The notes: generated from the letters alone by a model not told the origin. DNA of 52,101 nt from Bacillota bacterium (GCA_023391835.1 JAEWAE010000031.1:1-52101), one strand, 5' to 3'; positions 25,260 to 33,579 are shown, counted from the stretch's first letter. Numbers and translations: made by a program.

Positions 25260-26180
25260 TCATCTCCATGCACGGAAAACGGCGGCGACACCCGCCGACA
25301 GGATCAGCGGCACCATCACCAGCGCAAAATTTTTCACGCTGAGCGGAAAAGTTTCGACCTTGGACTGATGCCGTCGGAACCCGGAAATGTGAGCCTGCAC
25401 GACCGGGAAAACAGCCAGCGTCACCAGCACATAAGGCGGGAGGATGCCCAGGGCGGCTGTCAGGATCACCGATGCAAACGCCGCGTAATCCAGCAGCGCG
25501 AAAAGCCGCAGCCCGCCCCGCACCCCTATGTAATAGGGCAGCGTGTAGCGTTTGACGGCCGCATCCGCCGCAAGATCGCAGATATTGTTGGCCAGCATGA
25601 TGTCGGCTATACCGCACATGGCCGGGATCACAAGGATCAGCAGCCGGCACAGCCCGGCCAGATTGAAATCGATGCGCAGCACCCAGTCTTGAAACGAATA
25701 CCCCACCAGGCTGTCGGGCGGCGAGTTGATGAAGGTGACGAGAAATGGGATGAAAAAGCCTTCGAAAACGCCCGAGAACGCCTCGCCGAGCGGCATATGG
25801 GAAATCGGCGCCGGGCCGAAGGAATAGACGATGCCGATGAAAAAGCACAACGCCCCGCACACGAGCACCACCCAGCCGGTACGGGCCACCAGCAGCAGCG
25901 CCGCCGCCATGGCCACGACCCACAGCCCTGTCAGAATCCGCCGGGCCGTCGGGCGGGAAAATTGCAGCTCCATGCCGTTGTGGCGCGTGTCGACGTAGCT
26001 GTTGAGCCCCGTGACCGACAGCTCAAACGCCAGCATCGAGATGAAAAACAGCACGGTGCTTGGCACATCCACATGCCGGTATGTATACAGGCTATAAAAA
26101 AGCGCCAGCAAAAAAGGAAACAGTGCCGCCGTTTTGGCGGGAAGCTGCACAAACCCTACAAACCGTTTGAAAATCGTCAT
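25260..26180 (-). CDS. dmkA: UbiA-family prenyltransferase (MenA/DmkA-like)
   Basis: About 306 residues and eight to nine predicted membrane helices. The two Asp-rich UbiA motifs appear as NSYVDTRHNG (about 60-70) and NNICDLAADAAVKRYTL (about 198-215), the latter close to the MenA consensus. It likely attaches a polyprenyl chain to 1,4-dihydroxy-2-naphthoate to make demethylmenaquinone, the EET-specific quinone in Listeria. No men genes for the naphthoate precursor lie in the window. It follows dmkB by about 12 bases. The ATG at 26180 is used; a GTG one codon upstream is possible. Confidence 0.87.
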   Translation of the reverse strand: MTIFKRFVGFVQLPAKTAALFPFLLALFYSLYTYRHVDVPSTVLFFISMLAFELSVTGLNSYVDTRHNGMELQFSRPTARRILTGLWVVAMAAALLLVARTGWVVLVCGALCFFIGIVYSFGPAPISHMPLGEAFSGVFEGFFIPFLVTFINSPPDSLVGYSFQDWVLRIDFNLAGLCRLLILVIPAMCGIADIMLANNICDLAADAAVKRYTLPYYIGVRGGLRLFALLDYAAFASVILTAALGILPPYVLVTLAVFPVVQAHISGFRRHQSKVETFPLSVKNFALVMVPLILSAGVAAVFRAWR

Positions 26181-26192
26181 CACGTCCCGGAA

Positions 26193-27167
26193 TCAGTATT
26201 TCCGCTGCCGGATCGTGTCGAGCACCGGCCGCAGGAGGGAGCGCCTCGTTTCGCCGCCCACGCGCTCCAGCAGTTTTTTCGCCTTGTCATAATACCGGTC
26301 GGCCGTGTGGAGCGTCTGCTCCACCCCGCCCAGGCGGCACACCTCGCCGATCACGGCGTGATACTCAGCGGGAGTCAAGTGGAAACTTTTCAATTCCCCC
26401 CGGATCTCCGGCTTTTGGGCGATGGCGTAAATCAGCGGCAGCGTGACCACGCCCTCGGCCAGATCGTGCTGCACGTTTTTACCCGCCGTGGCGAGGTCGG
26501 AGGAATAATCCATGCAGTCATCCTCCAGTTGGAAAATGACGCCGATGTAATAGCCCAGCCACCCAAGCAGGCGCGCTTCGTGTTCCTCGCTGCCGCCCAG
26601 GGTAGCGCCGGCGTACATCGCCGCGGAAAACAGCGCCGCGGTTTTGCCCGCGATGATGCGCAGATAGCCCCGCAGGCTCAGGGCCGTGTCGCCGTTGTGC
26701 CGATACTGCCGCAGTTCCCCTACGCAGATTTTCGTCATCATCCGCGCCACGTCGCTGAATTTTTCCGAATACTGCCGGGAAATATCCGCCACCAGCATAA
26801 AGCATTTACAAAACAGATAGTCGCCGCAGATCACCGCCGACTTTTTGCCGAAACGGCGCTGGACGCTCGCCTGGCCGCGTCGGGTCGCCGCGTCGTCGAT
26901 CACGTCGTCATGCACCAGCGTCGCCAGGTGAAGAATCTCAAGCGCCGCCGCCGTGGTGACGGCGTCCCGCGGCACGAAGCCCTGCTCGTCGACGGAAGCC
27001 GCCAGCAAAAGCCGGGAGCGGAAGTTTTTCCCGTTTGAAGCCGCCAGATGGCGCATGATGTCGGTGACCAACTGGTCCGACTGCAAAAGTGCCTCGTCCA
27101 TCCGGGCCGTCACCAGGGGGATCGCTGCGTCGAATTGGATCTTTTCAGGCAGCTCCATTTTAGTCAT
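26193..27167 (-). CDS. dmkB: polyprenyl diphosphate synthase (DmkB-like)
   Basis: 324 residues with the two Asp-rich motifs of trans-isoprenyl diphosphate synthases: LVHDDVIDDAATRRG near 90-105 and QLEDDCMDYSSD near 215-226. It is expected to build the polyprenyl diphosphate tail used by the neighbouring UbiA enzyme; chain length cannot be read from sequence alone. The ATG overlaps the end of ndh2 by 8 bases, indicating coupling. In Listeria the matching gene in the EET locus is dmkB. Confidence 0.9.
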   Translation of the reverse strand: MTKMELPEKIQFDAAIPLVTARMDEALLQSDQLVTDIMRHLAASNGKNFRSRLLLAASVDEQGFVPRDAVTTAAALEILHLATLVHDDVIDDAATRRGQASVQRRFGKKSAVICGDYLFCKCFMLVADISRQYSEKFSDVARMMTKICVGELRQYRHNGDTALSLRGYLRIIAGKTAALFSAAMYAGATLGGSEEHEARLLGWLGYYIGVIFQLEDDCMDYSSDLATAGKNVQHDLAEGVVTLPLIYAIAQKPEIRGELKSFHLTPAEYHAVIGEVCRLGGVEQTLHTADRYYDKAKKLLERVGGETRRSLLRPVLDTIRQRKY

Positions 27168-29109
27168 TATAAATATACAGCTTCCTCACGAATCTCACGT
27201 TTTTCCAATGCTTTTTCAGCGCGGGCTGCACGTAATAGTCGAGCCCGAAGGTCTGACCGGCACCGATGAGCAGCGCCAAGGCTGCAAAGAACATCCACCA
27301 GGTGCTCATATACATGCCCGTTGACATCAGGAACATCACCTGCAGCCCCAGCGAAAAGACGGACGAAACAAAGGTGAACAGTCCGAGCACGAGCAGCGCG
27401 CCCAGCAGGATTTCCGAGATGACCACAAAATACTGGAAGAACATCTGCGACCCGCTGCTGCCGGTGATGAAGGTCTTGTTGAACCAATCCATGAGGCCGA
27501 ACTGAATTTTTACGGCCACATCGCTGGTGTTGACGAAAATCACCTTGAAGATGCCGAGGATATTCCAGTTGGCAAGCAGCTTGCCCGCCGGTGCGGCGGC
27601 TGCGGCTGCGGTGCCGCTGCCGGCGGTGGTGGTGGCGCTGGAAGTGGCGTCGCTGGCGGTCTTGGCCGCGCCGTTGGCAAGGCTTGTGAACACATCCGAA
27701 GCGCTCTTGAAGTAAGCGGCCAGCTTCGGGGAGCGGAACCAGCCCTCGCTGATTTTCTGCGCGCCCTCATAGATCCAGAACGCGCCGAAGAAAATGCGCA
27801 GGGGCACCAGCAGGAAGCTGGGCGTACGGTTGGAAAAATGCCCGCCAAGGAAGCTCCGGCAGTGCCGGATGGTGAAAAACTCATGGCGCGCATAGCTGAA
27901 TACTTTGTTCCATCCGAGGATTTGGATGAAATAGATGACGTAAATCAGGTGCTTGACCATCATGGCGAAGAAGGAGGCCAGCCCGATTTTGCGCTTCTCA
28001 CCGCCCACATAGGCGATGCCGTAGCGCCCGCCGATGCTCAGCATGGCACCGTGGAATTTCGGCGCGTATTTTTCAGGCTCCCCCGCCCCGGTGATTTCCG
28101 CCACCAGGTTGTGGGCAACCGTTTCCGCGGAAGATTCGGCATTTTCAACCATCTGCGGCACCGGACGTTCGGAGCCTTCGGGCGTGTACCAGACGTTGTC
28201 ACCCGCCACATAGACATCCTGCCGGCCCTGGGCGCGGAGGAAATCATCCGTCTGCACCCGGCCGCGTTTGGCAAGCGGCAGCGCCTTGGACTGCTCGACG
28301 ACCTCCGAGCCGGTGACGCCGGCCGTCCAGATGACGGTGTCGGTGGCTTCGCGCCGGACCTGATCGTCCTTCTTATACTCGATATAGCCGTCGCCCAGAG
28401 CGGTGATGCCGGCCTTGAGCGTGACGGTGACGCCCATTTTATGCAGCCGTCTTTCGGCCTTGGCGGAAAGGCGCGGCGGGAAGGTGGGCACCACCCGGTC
28501 GAGCATGTCGACGTCGACGACCTTGACCATTTCCCGGTCGATTTCAAACTCATCACAGAGCACCGGCATCCACTCGGCCAGCTCGCCTGTCATCTCGACG
28601 CCCGTGAAGCCCGCGCCCACGACGACGAAGGTGAGCAGGCGCCGCTTTTTGTCGGGGTCGGTTTCCGAGGCCGCCGCCTTGAACATGTCGATCACATGAT
28701 GCTTCAGGCGGATGGCGTCGTCATACGACCACATGCGGTACGCATACTCTTCCGCCCCCGGGATGCCCCAGAACATGGGGCGGGAACCGGTGGCAAGCAC
28801 CAGATAATCATAGCGGTAGCTGCCGCTCTTGCCCGTCAGTTCCTTCTTGTCGTAATCGACCGAAGTGATGGTGTCGAGCCGGACATCCACCCGCCGGCCG
28901 GCAAAAATTTTCCGCAGGCTGATGCGGACGCTGTCCTCTTCCACACGGTTGGCGGCGACCTCCTGGATCTGCGTCAGCATGGTGTGGTACGGATGCCGGT
29001 CAATCAGGGTGATGTGGACATCCTCCTGTTTTTTCAGGCGCTTTGCCAGTTTCTTGGCGGTCAGGACTCCGGCAAAGCCCGCGCCCAATATCACGATTTC
29101 TTTCCCCAC
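27160..29109 (-). CDS. ndh2: type II NADH dehydrogenase with C-terminal membrane domain (EET Ndh2)
   Basis: About 649 residues. The first 400 are a type II NADH:quinone oxidoreductase with two Rossmann motifs (VILGAGFAGVLTAKKLAK at the start and VVVGAGFTGVEMTGELAE at about 160) and YVAGDN for FAD binding. Unlike housekeeping enzymes, a C-terminal part of about 220 residues adds four or so transmembrane helices resembling DoxX (FFGAFWIYEGAQKISEG), as in the Ndh2 of Gram-positive EET loci. An Ala/Thr-rich low-complexity insertion (about 510-545) splits this domain. It should oxidise NADH and reduce the dmk-derived quinone. GTG 29109 is favoured by AAAGGA 9 bases upstream; ATG 29118 abuts that site. 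Confidence 0.92.
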   Translation of the reverse strand: MGKEIVILGAGFAGVLTAKKLAKRLKKQEDVHITLIDRHPYHTMLTQIQEVAANRVEEDSVRISLRKIFAGRRVDVRLDTITSVDYDKKELTGKSGSYRYDYLVLATGSRPMFWGIPGAEEYAYRMWSYDDAIRLKHHVIDMFKAAASETDPDKKRRLLTFVVVGAGFTGVEMTGELAEWMPVLCDEFEIDREMVKVVDVDMLDRVVPTFPPRLSAKAERRLHKMGVTVTLKAGITALGDGYIEYKKDDQVRREATDTVIWTAGVTGSEVVEQSKALPLAKRGRVQTDDFLRAQGRQDVYVAGDNVWYTPEGSERPVPQMVENAESSAETVAHNLVAEITGAGEPEKYAPKFHGAMLSIGGRYGIAYVGGEKRKIGLASFFAMMVKHLIYVIYFIQILGWNKVFSYARHEFFTIRHCRSFLGGHFSNRTPSFLLVPLRIFFGAFWIYEGAQKISEGWFRSPKLAAYFKSASDVFTSLANGAAKTASDATSSATTTAGSGTAAAAAAPAGKLLANWNILGIFKVIFVNTSDVAVKIQFGLMDWFNKTFITGSSGSQMFFQYFVVISEILLGALLVLGLFTFVSSVFSLGLQVMFLMSTGMYMSTWWMFFAALALLIGAGQTFGLDYYVQPALKKHWKNVRFVRKLYIYND

Positions 29110-29164
29110 GACTCCCATTCCTTTCTGTCGTACAAAACTTGAAGGACCTGCCGGCGCCGACCGG

Positions 29165-29184
29165 CAAAATTTATATGAATTTTG
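29165..29184. promoter_or_regulatory. 20-bp palindrome between ndh2 and the apbE-type gene
   Basis: CAAAATTTATATGAATTTTG is symmetric at 18 of 20 positions. It lies in the divergent intergenic region and overlaps a possible -10 (TATAAA, minus strand, 29170-29175) for ndh2, though the matching -35 is weak. It could be an operator controlling the EET operon; AT-richness raises the chance of coincidence. Confidence 0.4.
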
Positions 29185-29195
29185 TCGTCTGCCAT

Positions 29196-29224
29196 TTGAC
29201 ATTTGACCGGATACACTCAATAAT
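29196..29224 (+). promoter_or_regulatory. promoter of the ApbE-type gene
   Basis: TTGACA, a 17-base spacer and AATAAT on the plus strand, about 35 bases before the ATG. Confidence 0.65.
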
Positions 29225-29259
29225 AGGGGATATCAGATCAAGCGGATGGAGACGAAAAC

Positions 29260-30321
29260 ATGAAACGCATTGTCACACGACTTATAAGCCTGTCGCTGGC
29301 CGGAGCAATCGCCGTGTCGGCCGGCGCCTGTGCCAAAAAACGAAGCGCCTATATATCCGACACCCAATTTCTGCTCAACACTTCCTGCACCATCAGTCTT
29401 TACGACAAACAGGACCGCAGCGTGCTCAAGCAGGTCTTCGCGCTGTGCGCCCATTACGACAAGCTTTTCAGCATGACCGACACCGGCAGCGACATCTATA
29501 AAATCAATCATGCCGGCGGCCGGCCGGTCACGGTCGACGCCGACACCATCGGCGTCATCGAAGACGGTCTCGGTTACAGCAAGGAATCGGACGGCAAATT
29601 CGACATCACCGTCGGGGCGCTCACCACGCTGTGGAACATCGAGGGCACCAACCCCAAAGTACCGGCCGAAAGTGACATCCGCGCCGCGATGCAGACGATT
29701 GATTACCACAACGTCGTTGTCAGCGGCAACACCGTGACGCTCAAAGACCCCAAGGCACTGATCGATCTGGGCGGCGTAGCGAAAGGCTACATTGCCGACA
29801 AGCTCAAGGCGTTTCTGCTAAAAAAGGGCGTGCACCAAGCCATCATCAATTTGGGCGGCAACGTCGAGGTGCTGGGCTCCAAATCCGCTCACTCGCCGTG
29901 GATCGTCGGGGTACAGCAGCCCTTCATGGGGCGCAATCAGGATATCGGTTACCTCTACGTATCGGATAAATCCGTCGTGACTTCGGGCATTTACGAACGA
30001 TATTTTACCCAGGACGGCAAGCTCTACGCCCACATTCTCGACCCGCGTACCGGCTACCCGGTGGAAAATAATCTGAGCTCCGTCACCATCATTTCCGACC
30101 AGTCGAAGCAGGGCGACGGGCTCTCGGCCACGTGCTTCCTGCTGGGGATGGATCAAGCCACCCGGCTCATCGAGTCGCTGCCCGACACCGAGGCAATTTT
30201 CATCACCAAGGACGGACAGATCATCACCACGCCCGGCATCAACAAAACAATCAAATTCGTGCCTGCCCAGCAGGCATCTCCCCAGACTGGCTCTCAGCCA
30301 TCCTCTCAAAGCTCCAAATAG
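29260..30321 (+). CDS. fmnB: FAD:protein FMN transferase (ApbE/FmnB-like lipoprotein)
   Basis: 353 residues. A lipoprotein signal (Cys24 in SAGAC) places it outside the membrane. ApbE motifs are complete: DLGGVAKGYIAD (169-180), NLGGNV (197-202), TSG (241-243) and HILDPRTGYP (258-267). The enzyme transfers FMN from FAD through a phosphoester bond to Thr/Ser of target proteins, needing magnesium. Divergent from ndh2, it matches FmnB of the Listeria EET locus, which flavinylates PplA. No classical FMN_bind protein is encoded here; the adjacent operon's lipoprotein is a weak candidate target. The C-terminus is a Gln/Ser/Pro-rich tail. Confidence 0.93.
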   Translation: MKRIVTRLISLSLAGAIAVSAGACAKKRSAYISDTQFLLNTSCTISLYDKQDRSVLKQVFALCAHYDKLFSMTDTGSDIYKINHAGGRPVTVDADTIGVIEDGLGYSKESDGKFDITVGALTTLWNIEGTNPKVPAESDIRAAMQTIDYHNVVVSGNTVTLKDPKALIDLGGVAKGYIADKLKAFLLKKGVHQAIINLGGNVEVLGSKSAHSPWIVGVQQPFMGRNQDIGYLYVSDKSVVTSGIYERYFTQDGKLYAHILDPRTGYPVENNLSSVTIISDQSKQGDGLSATCFLLGMDQATRLIESLPDTEAIFITKDGQIITTPGINKTIKFVPAQQASPQTGSQPSSQSSK

Positions 30322-30459
30322 GTACGCAAGCTGCCGGCACCGGACGGGGCGGCTCGCGCCGGCTTATGTACGTTAGTTAAATATTTAACGCATTGGGGCA
30401 AAACAAATAAATCAAGTACTGCGAAAAAAGTCGCATGAACAACAGCGGTGCCGGCTCCC

Positions 30460-31122
30460 TCAACTTTTCAGATAAAAAGTGGTGCGGTCGAAATCGATCA
30501 GTCCATCCCGTTTCATCCGCCCAAGCTCCCGCGTCAGCGCGGAACGGTCGACACAAAGATACTGGGCCAGCTCCGTCCGCCCCATGGGTGAAACCAGCGG
30601 CCGGTTACCGTTTTGCTGGGATTGCTGGGAAAGCCAGGCGAGAGTCCGTTCCCGAATGGTCTTTTTGGAGAGCACCTCCATTTTGCGGAGCATCTGTACA
30701 TTTTTTTCCGCCACAATTTTGACCATGTTGGAAACCATCTGGTGGTGGAATGTGCAGGGCTGCTCGCAGGTCTGGTCGAGTTTCTGGAACGGGAACAGCA
30801 ATACCTCGCACACAGACCGCGCCTGAAACGCCACCGAACTGCTGCCATACCCCGCGCAGGCAAAGCTTTCGCCAAACAGATCGCCGCTTCGGATGGAACT
30901 CAGGATGGTCTTATTGCCCCATATGTCCTCGTTAATCATGTAGACAAGCCCGCTGAGCAGCACACCGACCTGATCGAGCGTATCGCCCTCCAGAAAGATA
31001 AATTCCGATTTTTGATAGACTTTTATCGACGCCCCCAGCCTGCTGGTCAGTTCCCTGATGCCTTCGGCGTCGATATTCGCGAAAATCGGCAGATTTTGCA
31101 GCCGTGATATCTCCAGCTCCAT
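30460..31122 (-). CDS. Crp/Fnr-family transcriptional regulator
   Basis: 220 residues: a cyclic-nucleotide-binding-type beta-barrel at about 10-115 (EFIFLEGDTLDQVGVLLSGLV, then GDLFGESFACAG), a dimer helix, and a C-terminal HTH at about 175-210 (GRTELAQYLCVDRSALTRELGRMKRDGLI). There are three Cys in the middle (SVCEV and CEQPC), so a redox or metal sensor is possible, but no classical N-terminal Fnr cluster is seen. GGAGG lies 8 bases before the ATG. It converges with the ApbE-type gene and is the likeliest local regulator of the EET genes, which is inference from position. Confidence 0.92.
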   Translation of the reverse strand: MELEISRLQNLPIFANIDAEGIRELTSRLGASIKVYQKSEFIFLEGDTLDQVGVLLSGLVYMINEDIWGNKTILSSIRSGDLFGESFACAGYGSSSVAFQARSVCEVLLFPFQKLDQTCEQPCTFHHQMVSNMVKIVAEKNVQMLRKMEVLSKKTIRERTLAWLSQQSQQNGNRPLVSPMGRTELAQYLCVDRSALTRELGRMKRDGLIDFDRTTFYLKS

Positions 31123-31141
31123 TATTCACACCTCCATTATA

Positions 31142-31179
31142 AGCATACCATGTCGTTTTGTATGTTGCAACCGCAACAT
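31142..31179 (-). promoter_or_regulatory. promoter and palindromic operator of the Crp/Fnr gene
   Basis: On the minus strand TTGCAA (31165-31170), a 17-base spacer and TATGCT (31142-31147) form a plausible promoter. The -35 lies within the perfect 18-bp inverted repeat ATGTTGC-aacc-GCAACAT (31162-31179), whose size and 7-4-7 layout fit a Crp/Fnr dimer site. Autoregulation is likely. Confidence 0.6.
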
Positions 31180-31229
31180 GTTGTGAATTTCCATCCGGCC
31201 GATTTCAGACGTCTCCGGCCCCGATATGC

Positions 31230-31262
31230 AAAAACACAGCGGGCTTTTTGCAGCCCGCTGTG
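31230..31262 (-). terminator. terminator of the SPFH gene
   Basis: On the minus strand an 11-bp perfect stem CACAGCGGGCT/AGCCCGCTGTG with a 6-base loop is followed by five T. It separates the SPFH gene from the Crp/Fnr promoter. Confidence 0.88.
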
Positions 31263-31353
31263 CATCGGGGTAATCTGCCATTAAAATGAGTCTGGCGACC
31301 AAGGGTGTTGCAAAATGCCTCAAGATGCGGTTTGCAGCACTCCATGCCGGCTC

Positions 31354-33441
31354 CTATTTTCCAGCGGGAGCTTGCTCTGCCGGAGCCTGCTCTGCCGGAG
31401 CCTGCTCTGCCGGAATTTTCTCCACAGGCAATGCCCCTGCGGCGGGAGCTTTGAGGGGTACGCCACTTTCCCGTAATCCCACGGCGGTCATGAGGAAATC
31501 GAGTATGGAGCGGGAGGCGTCCCCCTGACCCAGGTTGACCACGGTGCCGGGCACAGTGGGCACCTTCGCCTCCTGAATCGCCGTGGAAAGCCGGTCTGCC
31601 ACCTCCTGGATCATACGGTACTGGGGATTGCCGTAGGCTTCGACCTGCTTGCGGATGGCCGTGGCCTTGGCCACGCCGATGGCCTGCTCCCGGTCGGCCT
31701 CGGCCTGCCCTTCCACCGACACCTTGTTGGCGTTGGCGGCGGCCAGTGTGCGGATCTTCTGGGCCTCCTGCTCGGCCCGGCGGGCCTCCGCCTGCCCCTC
31801 GTTTTGGGCAATGTCGATCTTGATTTTCGACTGGGTCAGCGTCGTCTGGTTGAGCGCGACAGCCTGGGATTCCTTCAGAGCCTTTTCGGCGTCGGCCGAC
31901 TCCTTCTGCTTAGCGAAGGTGACCTTCTGTTCCTCGGCAATCTGCCGGTCGCGCAGCTGGGTGAGGATATTTTCGATCTGGTGGTCGTTCTGATTGGCAA
32001 TGGGCGTGCCGATAAGCACTTCCTCCAGTGCCAGATTGTAGGAGCGGAATTTTTCGCGCATGTCGTGAAGCGCCTGCTCCCGGATGGCGCTGCGTTCCTG
32101 AATAAGCTGGATGAGCGTCTTGGTCTGGGCCACATCCTTGAAATAGGCGCTGACCAGCGGGTCGAGGGACTGGTTGACCAGCCGGTTGAGGTCGCCGAAG
32201 CGCAGAATTACCATCGGGGCGTCCTTGCTGTCGATGTGCATGACCACCGACAATGGCAGCCGCGGCTCAAAGGCATCCTTGGTGATGATATCGACCTCGG
32301 CCAGACCGGAATCGTAACTGTGGCCCCCGCTGTCGTTAGCCGCCCATTTGAGCACCACATTGGTGACCGGCACGAATGACACGGCGCATGCATCAGTGTT
32401 GAGGGCATATTTGCCGGGCTGCAGCGGCTCGGCTCGCACACCCTTGCAACCCTCGCCCACCAACTGGCCGTGGTCAAAATCAGCGCCCGACATATCCTGT
32501 CCTTTTTCCCCGTAAAACGAGGTGACGACGCCCACATAGCCGATGGGGATAGTCGTCTTGGGTACAATTTCCACCGTGGCGAAAAGGCGATTGATGTAAT
32601 AGGTACCGTCGGTCAGCACACGGAGCTGCTTGCCTCGCTTGCCGCCCGCTTCGAGAAATTTTTCCGGGTCCTGAAAATTGGAATGGGTGTTTTCCACGTC
32701 GGGCGCGATAATTTCCCCGTTGGCGATGGGGTCGCCGTCATGGACGGTGACAATGCCGATCATGTCGGACATATTCCCCGCCATCCGTCGGCCGGAAATG
32801 CGCTCATCCGCCTCGTCCTCGGCGGAAACACCGGCCACAGCGCGCCCGGAGGCCCCCGTGGTGCTCATGATGACCACGGGTGTAAAGCCTTCCCGCTGCC
32901 GGATCGTATCCTGCATGGAGGTGATGTCTTTAAGCTCGGCGTCGTCCTTGCCGATGGAAAAGAGGCCGCTGGCCGTCACCACGATAAATTCGGCCAGGTT
33001 GATGGCATAGACGCCCTCTCGCAGAATACCGCGCTGGGGGCCTCTCTGCCCGCCGTGTTCAAGGAACCCTCCGGCGTCCTGAAAGTTTTTTGCTTCCTCC
33101 ACCACGCGGCCGAGGGTCTGGGTGGGACGCAGCGGCTCGCCGTCGCGGGCGAAAATATACCCGATCTGCCCCTGGGGAATGGTGATCATCGGGTACTTAT
33201 GTATCTTATACATGAGTGCGGAACGGAAATGGATACCCCCCCGCAGCAGCTCCGGCAGATAGCCCGCCTCGCCGTGAAGCGCAATGAGCGAATGGCGCAG
33301 CGAGCCCTTGGGGCTCCACCATTTTTCCACCACCGCGACCTCATTGGATGACACCACCCGCAGGCCCAAAATTTTGAAAATGAGAACCCAGAGGAACAGC
33401 AGGAGCACGACGGCCCCAAGAATATACCATAGGTACGGCAT
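31354..33441 (-). CDS. large SPFH/flotillin-like membrane protein with repeated N-terminal modules
   Basis: 695 residues. An N-terminal transmembrane helix (about 5-25) precedes an extended region and an SPFH-type domain (about 350-480, with LPLSVVMHIDSKDAPMVILRFG). A long Ala/Glu/Gln/Lys-rich coiled coil follows at about 500-620 (ALKESQAVALNQTTLTQSK, AEARRAEQEAQKIRTLAAAN). Before the SPFH core a module recurs: IGYIFARDGEPL...NFQDAGGFLEHGGQRG (about 93-152), IGIVTVHDGDPI...NFQDPEKFLEAGGKRG (about 228-288), and a weaker third copy (about 298-351). The C-terminus has three AEQAP repeats. Such proteins form membrane-associated oligomers; the specific role here is unknown. It is monocistronic, with its own promoter and terminator. 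Confidence 0.88.
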   Translation of the reverse strand: MPYLWYILGAVVLLLFLWVLIFKILGLRVVSSNEVAVVEKWWSPKGSLRHSLIALHGEAGYLPELLRGGIHFRSALMYKIHKYPMITIPQGQIGYIFARDGEPLRPTQTLGRVVEEAKNFQDAGGFLEHGGQRGPQRGILREGVYAINLAEFIVVTASGLFSIGKDDAELKDITSMQDTIRQREGFTPVVIMSTTGASGRAVAGVSAEDEADERISGRRMAGNMSDMIGIVTVHDGDPIANGEIIAPDVENTHSNFQDPEKFLEAGGKRGKQLRVLTDGTYYINRLFATVEIVPKTTIPIGYVGVVTSFYGEKGQDMSGADFDHGQLVGEGCKGVRAEPLQPGKYALNTDACAVSFVPVTNVVLKWAANDSGGHSYDSGLAEVDIITKDAFEPRLPLSVVMHIDSKDAPMVILRFGDLNRLVNQSLDPLVSAYFKDVAQTKTLIQLIQERSAIREQALHDMREKFRSYNLALEEVLIGTPIANQNDHQIENILTQLRDRQIAEEQKVTFAKQKESADAEKALKESQAVALNQTTLTQSKIKIDIAQNEGQAEARRAEQEAQKIRTLAAANANKVSVEGQAEADREQAIGVAKATAIRKQVEAYGNPQYRMIQEVADRLSTAIQEAKVPTVPGTVVNLGQGDASRSILDFLMTAVGLRESGVPLKAPAAGALPVEKIPAEQAPAEQAPAEQAPAGK
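31373..31414. repeat. 15-bp tandem repeat inside the SPFH gene
   Basis: TGCTCTGCCGGAGCC occurs 2.8 times head to tail and encodes the AEQAP repeats at the protein's C-terminus. Copy number may vary between strains by slippage. Confidence 0.85.
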
Positions 33442-33579
33442 ATGATGACCATCCTTTCACGGAGTACGGGGTCGGAAGGTGCACCCTCCCGGCTGCCCGC
33501 TCCTCATGCGTATATCTCACTCTATGAGCGAGGCGGCCGATCCATGCCACCGGCGAAACGAAACGGCCTGTGTGTTTGT

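Noticed and set aside
24853..25923. A long minus-strand frame of about 356 codons running through dmkA into eetA
   Set aside because: Only the last 134 residues match a family (EetA); the upstream part is a shadow of the UbiA gene in another frame. A properly spaced start at 25257 resolves it.
25227..27038. Plus-strand open frame of about 600 codons antisense to dmkA and dmkB
   Set aside because: Composition is Gln/His/Arg-rich without domains, and it opposes two intact enzymes in different frames; judged a GC-skew artefact.
27838..29142. Long plus-strand open frame antisense to ndh2
   Set aside because: It is His/Asp/Arg-rich with no recognisable motif, and the minus-strand product is an unmistakable NADH dehydrogenase. 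Long antisense frames are expected in GC-rich DNA.
30376..30389. GTTAAATATTTAAC, a perfect 14-bp palindrome between the converging apbE-type and Crp/Fnr genes
   Set aside because: It is AT-only in its core, lies in a convergent gap where no promoter is expected, and has no T run to act as a terminator. It may be chance.
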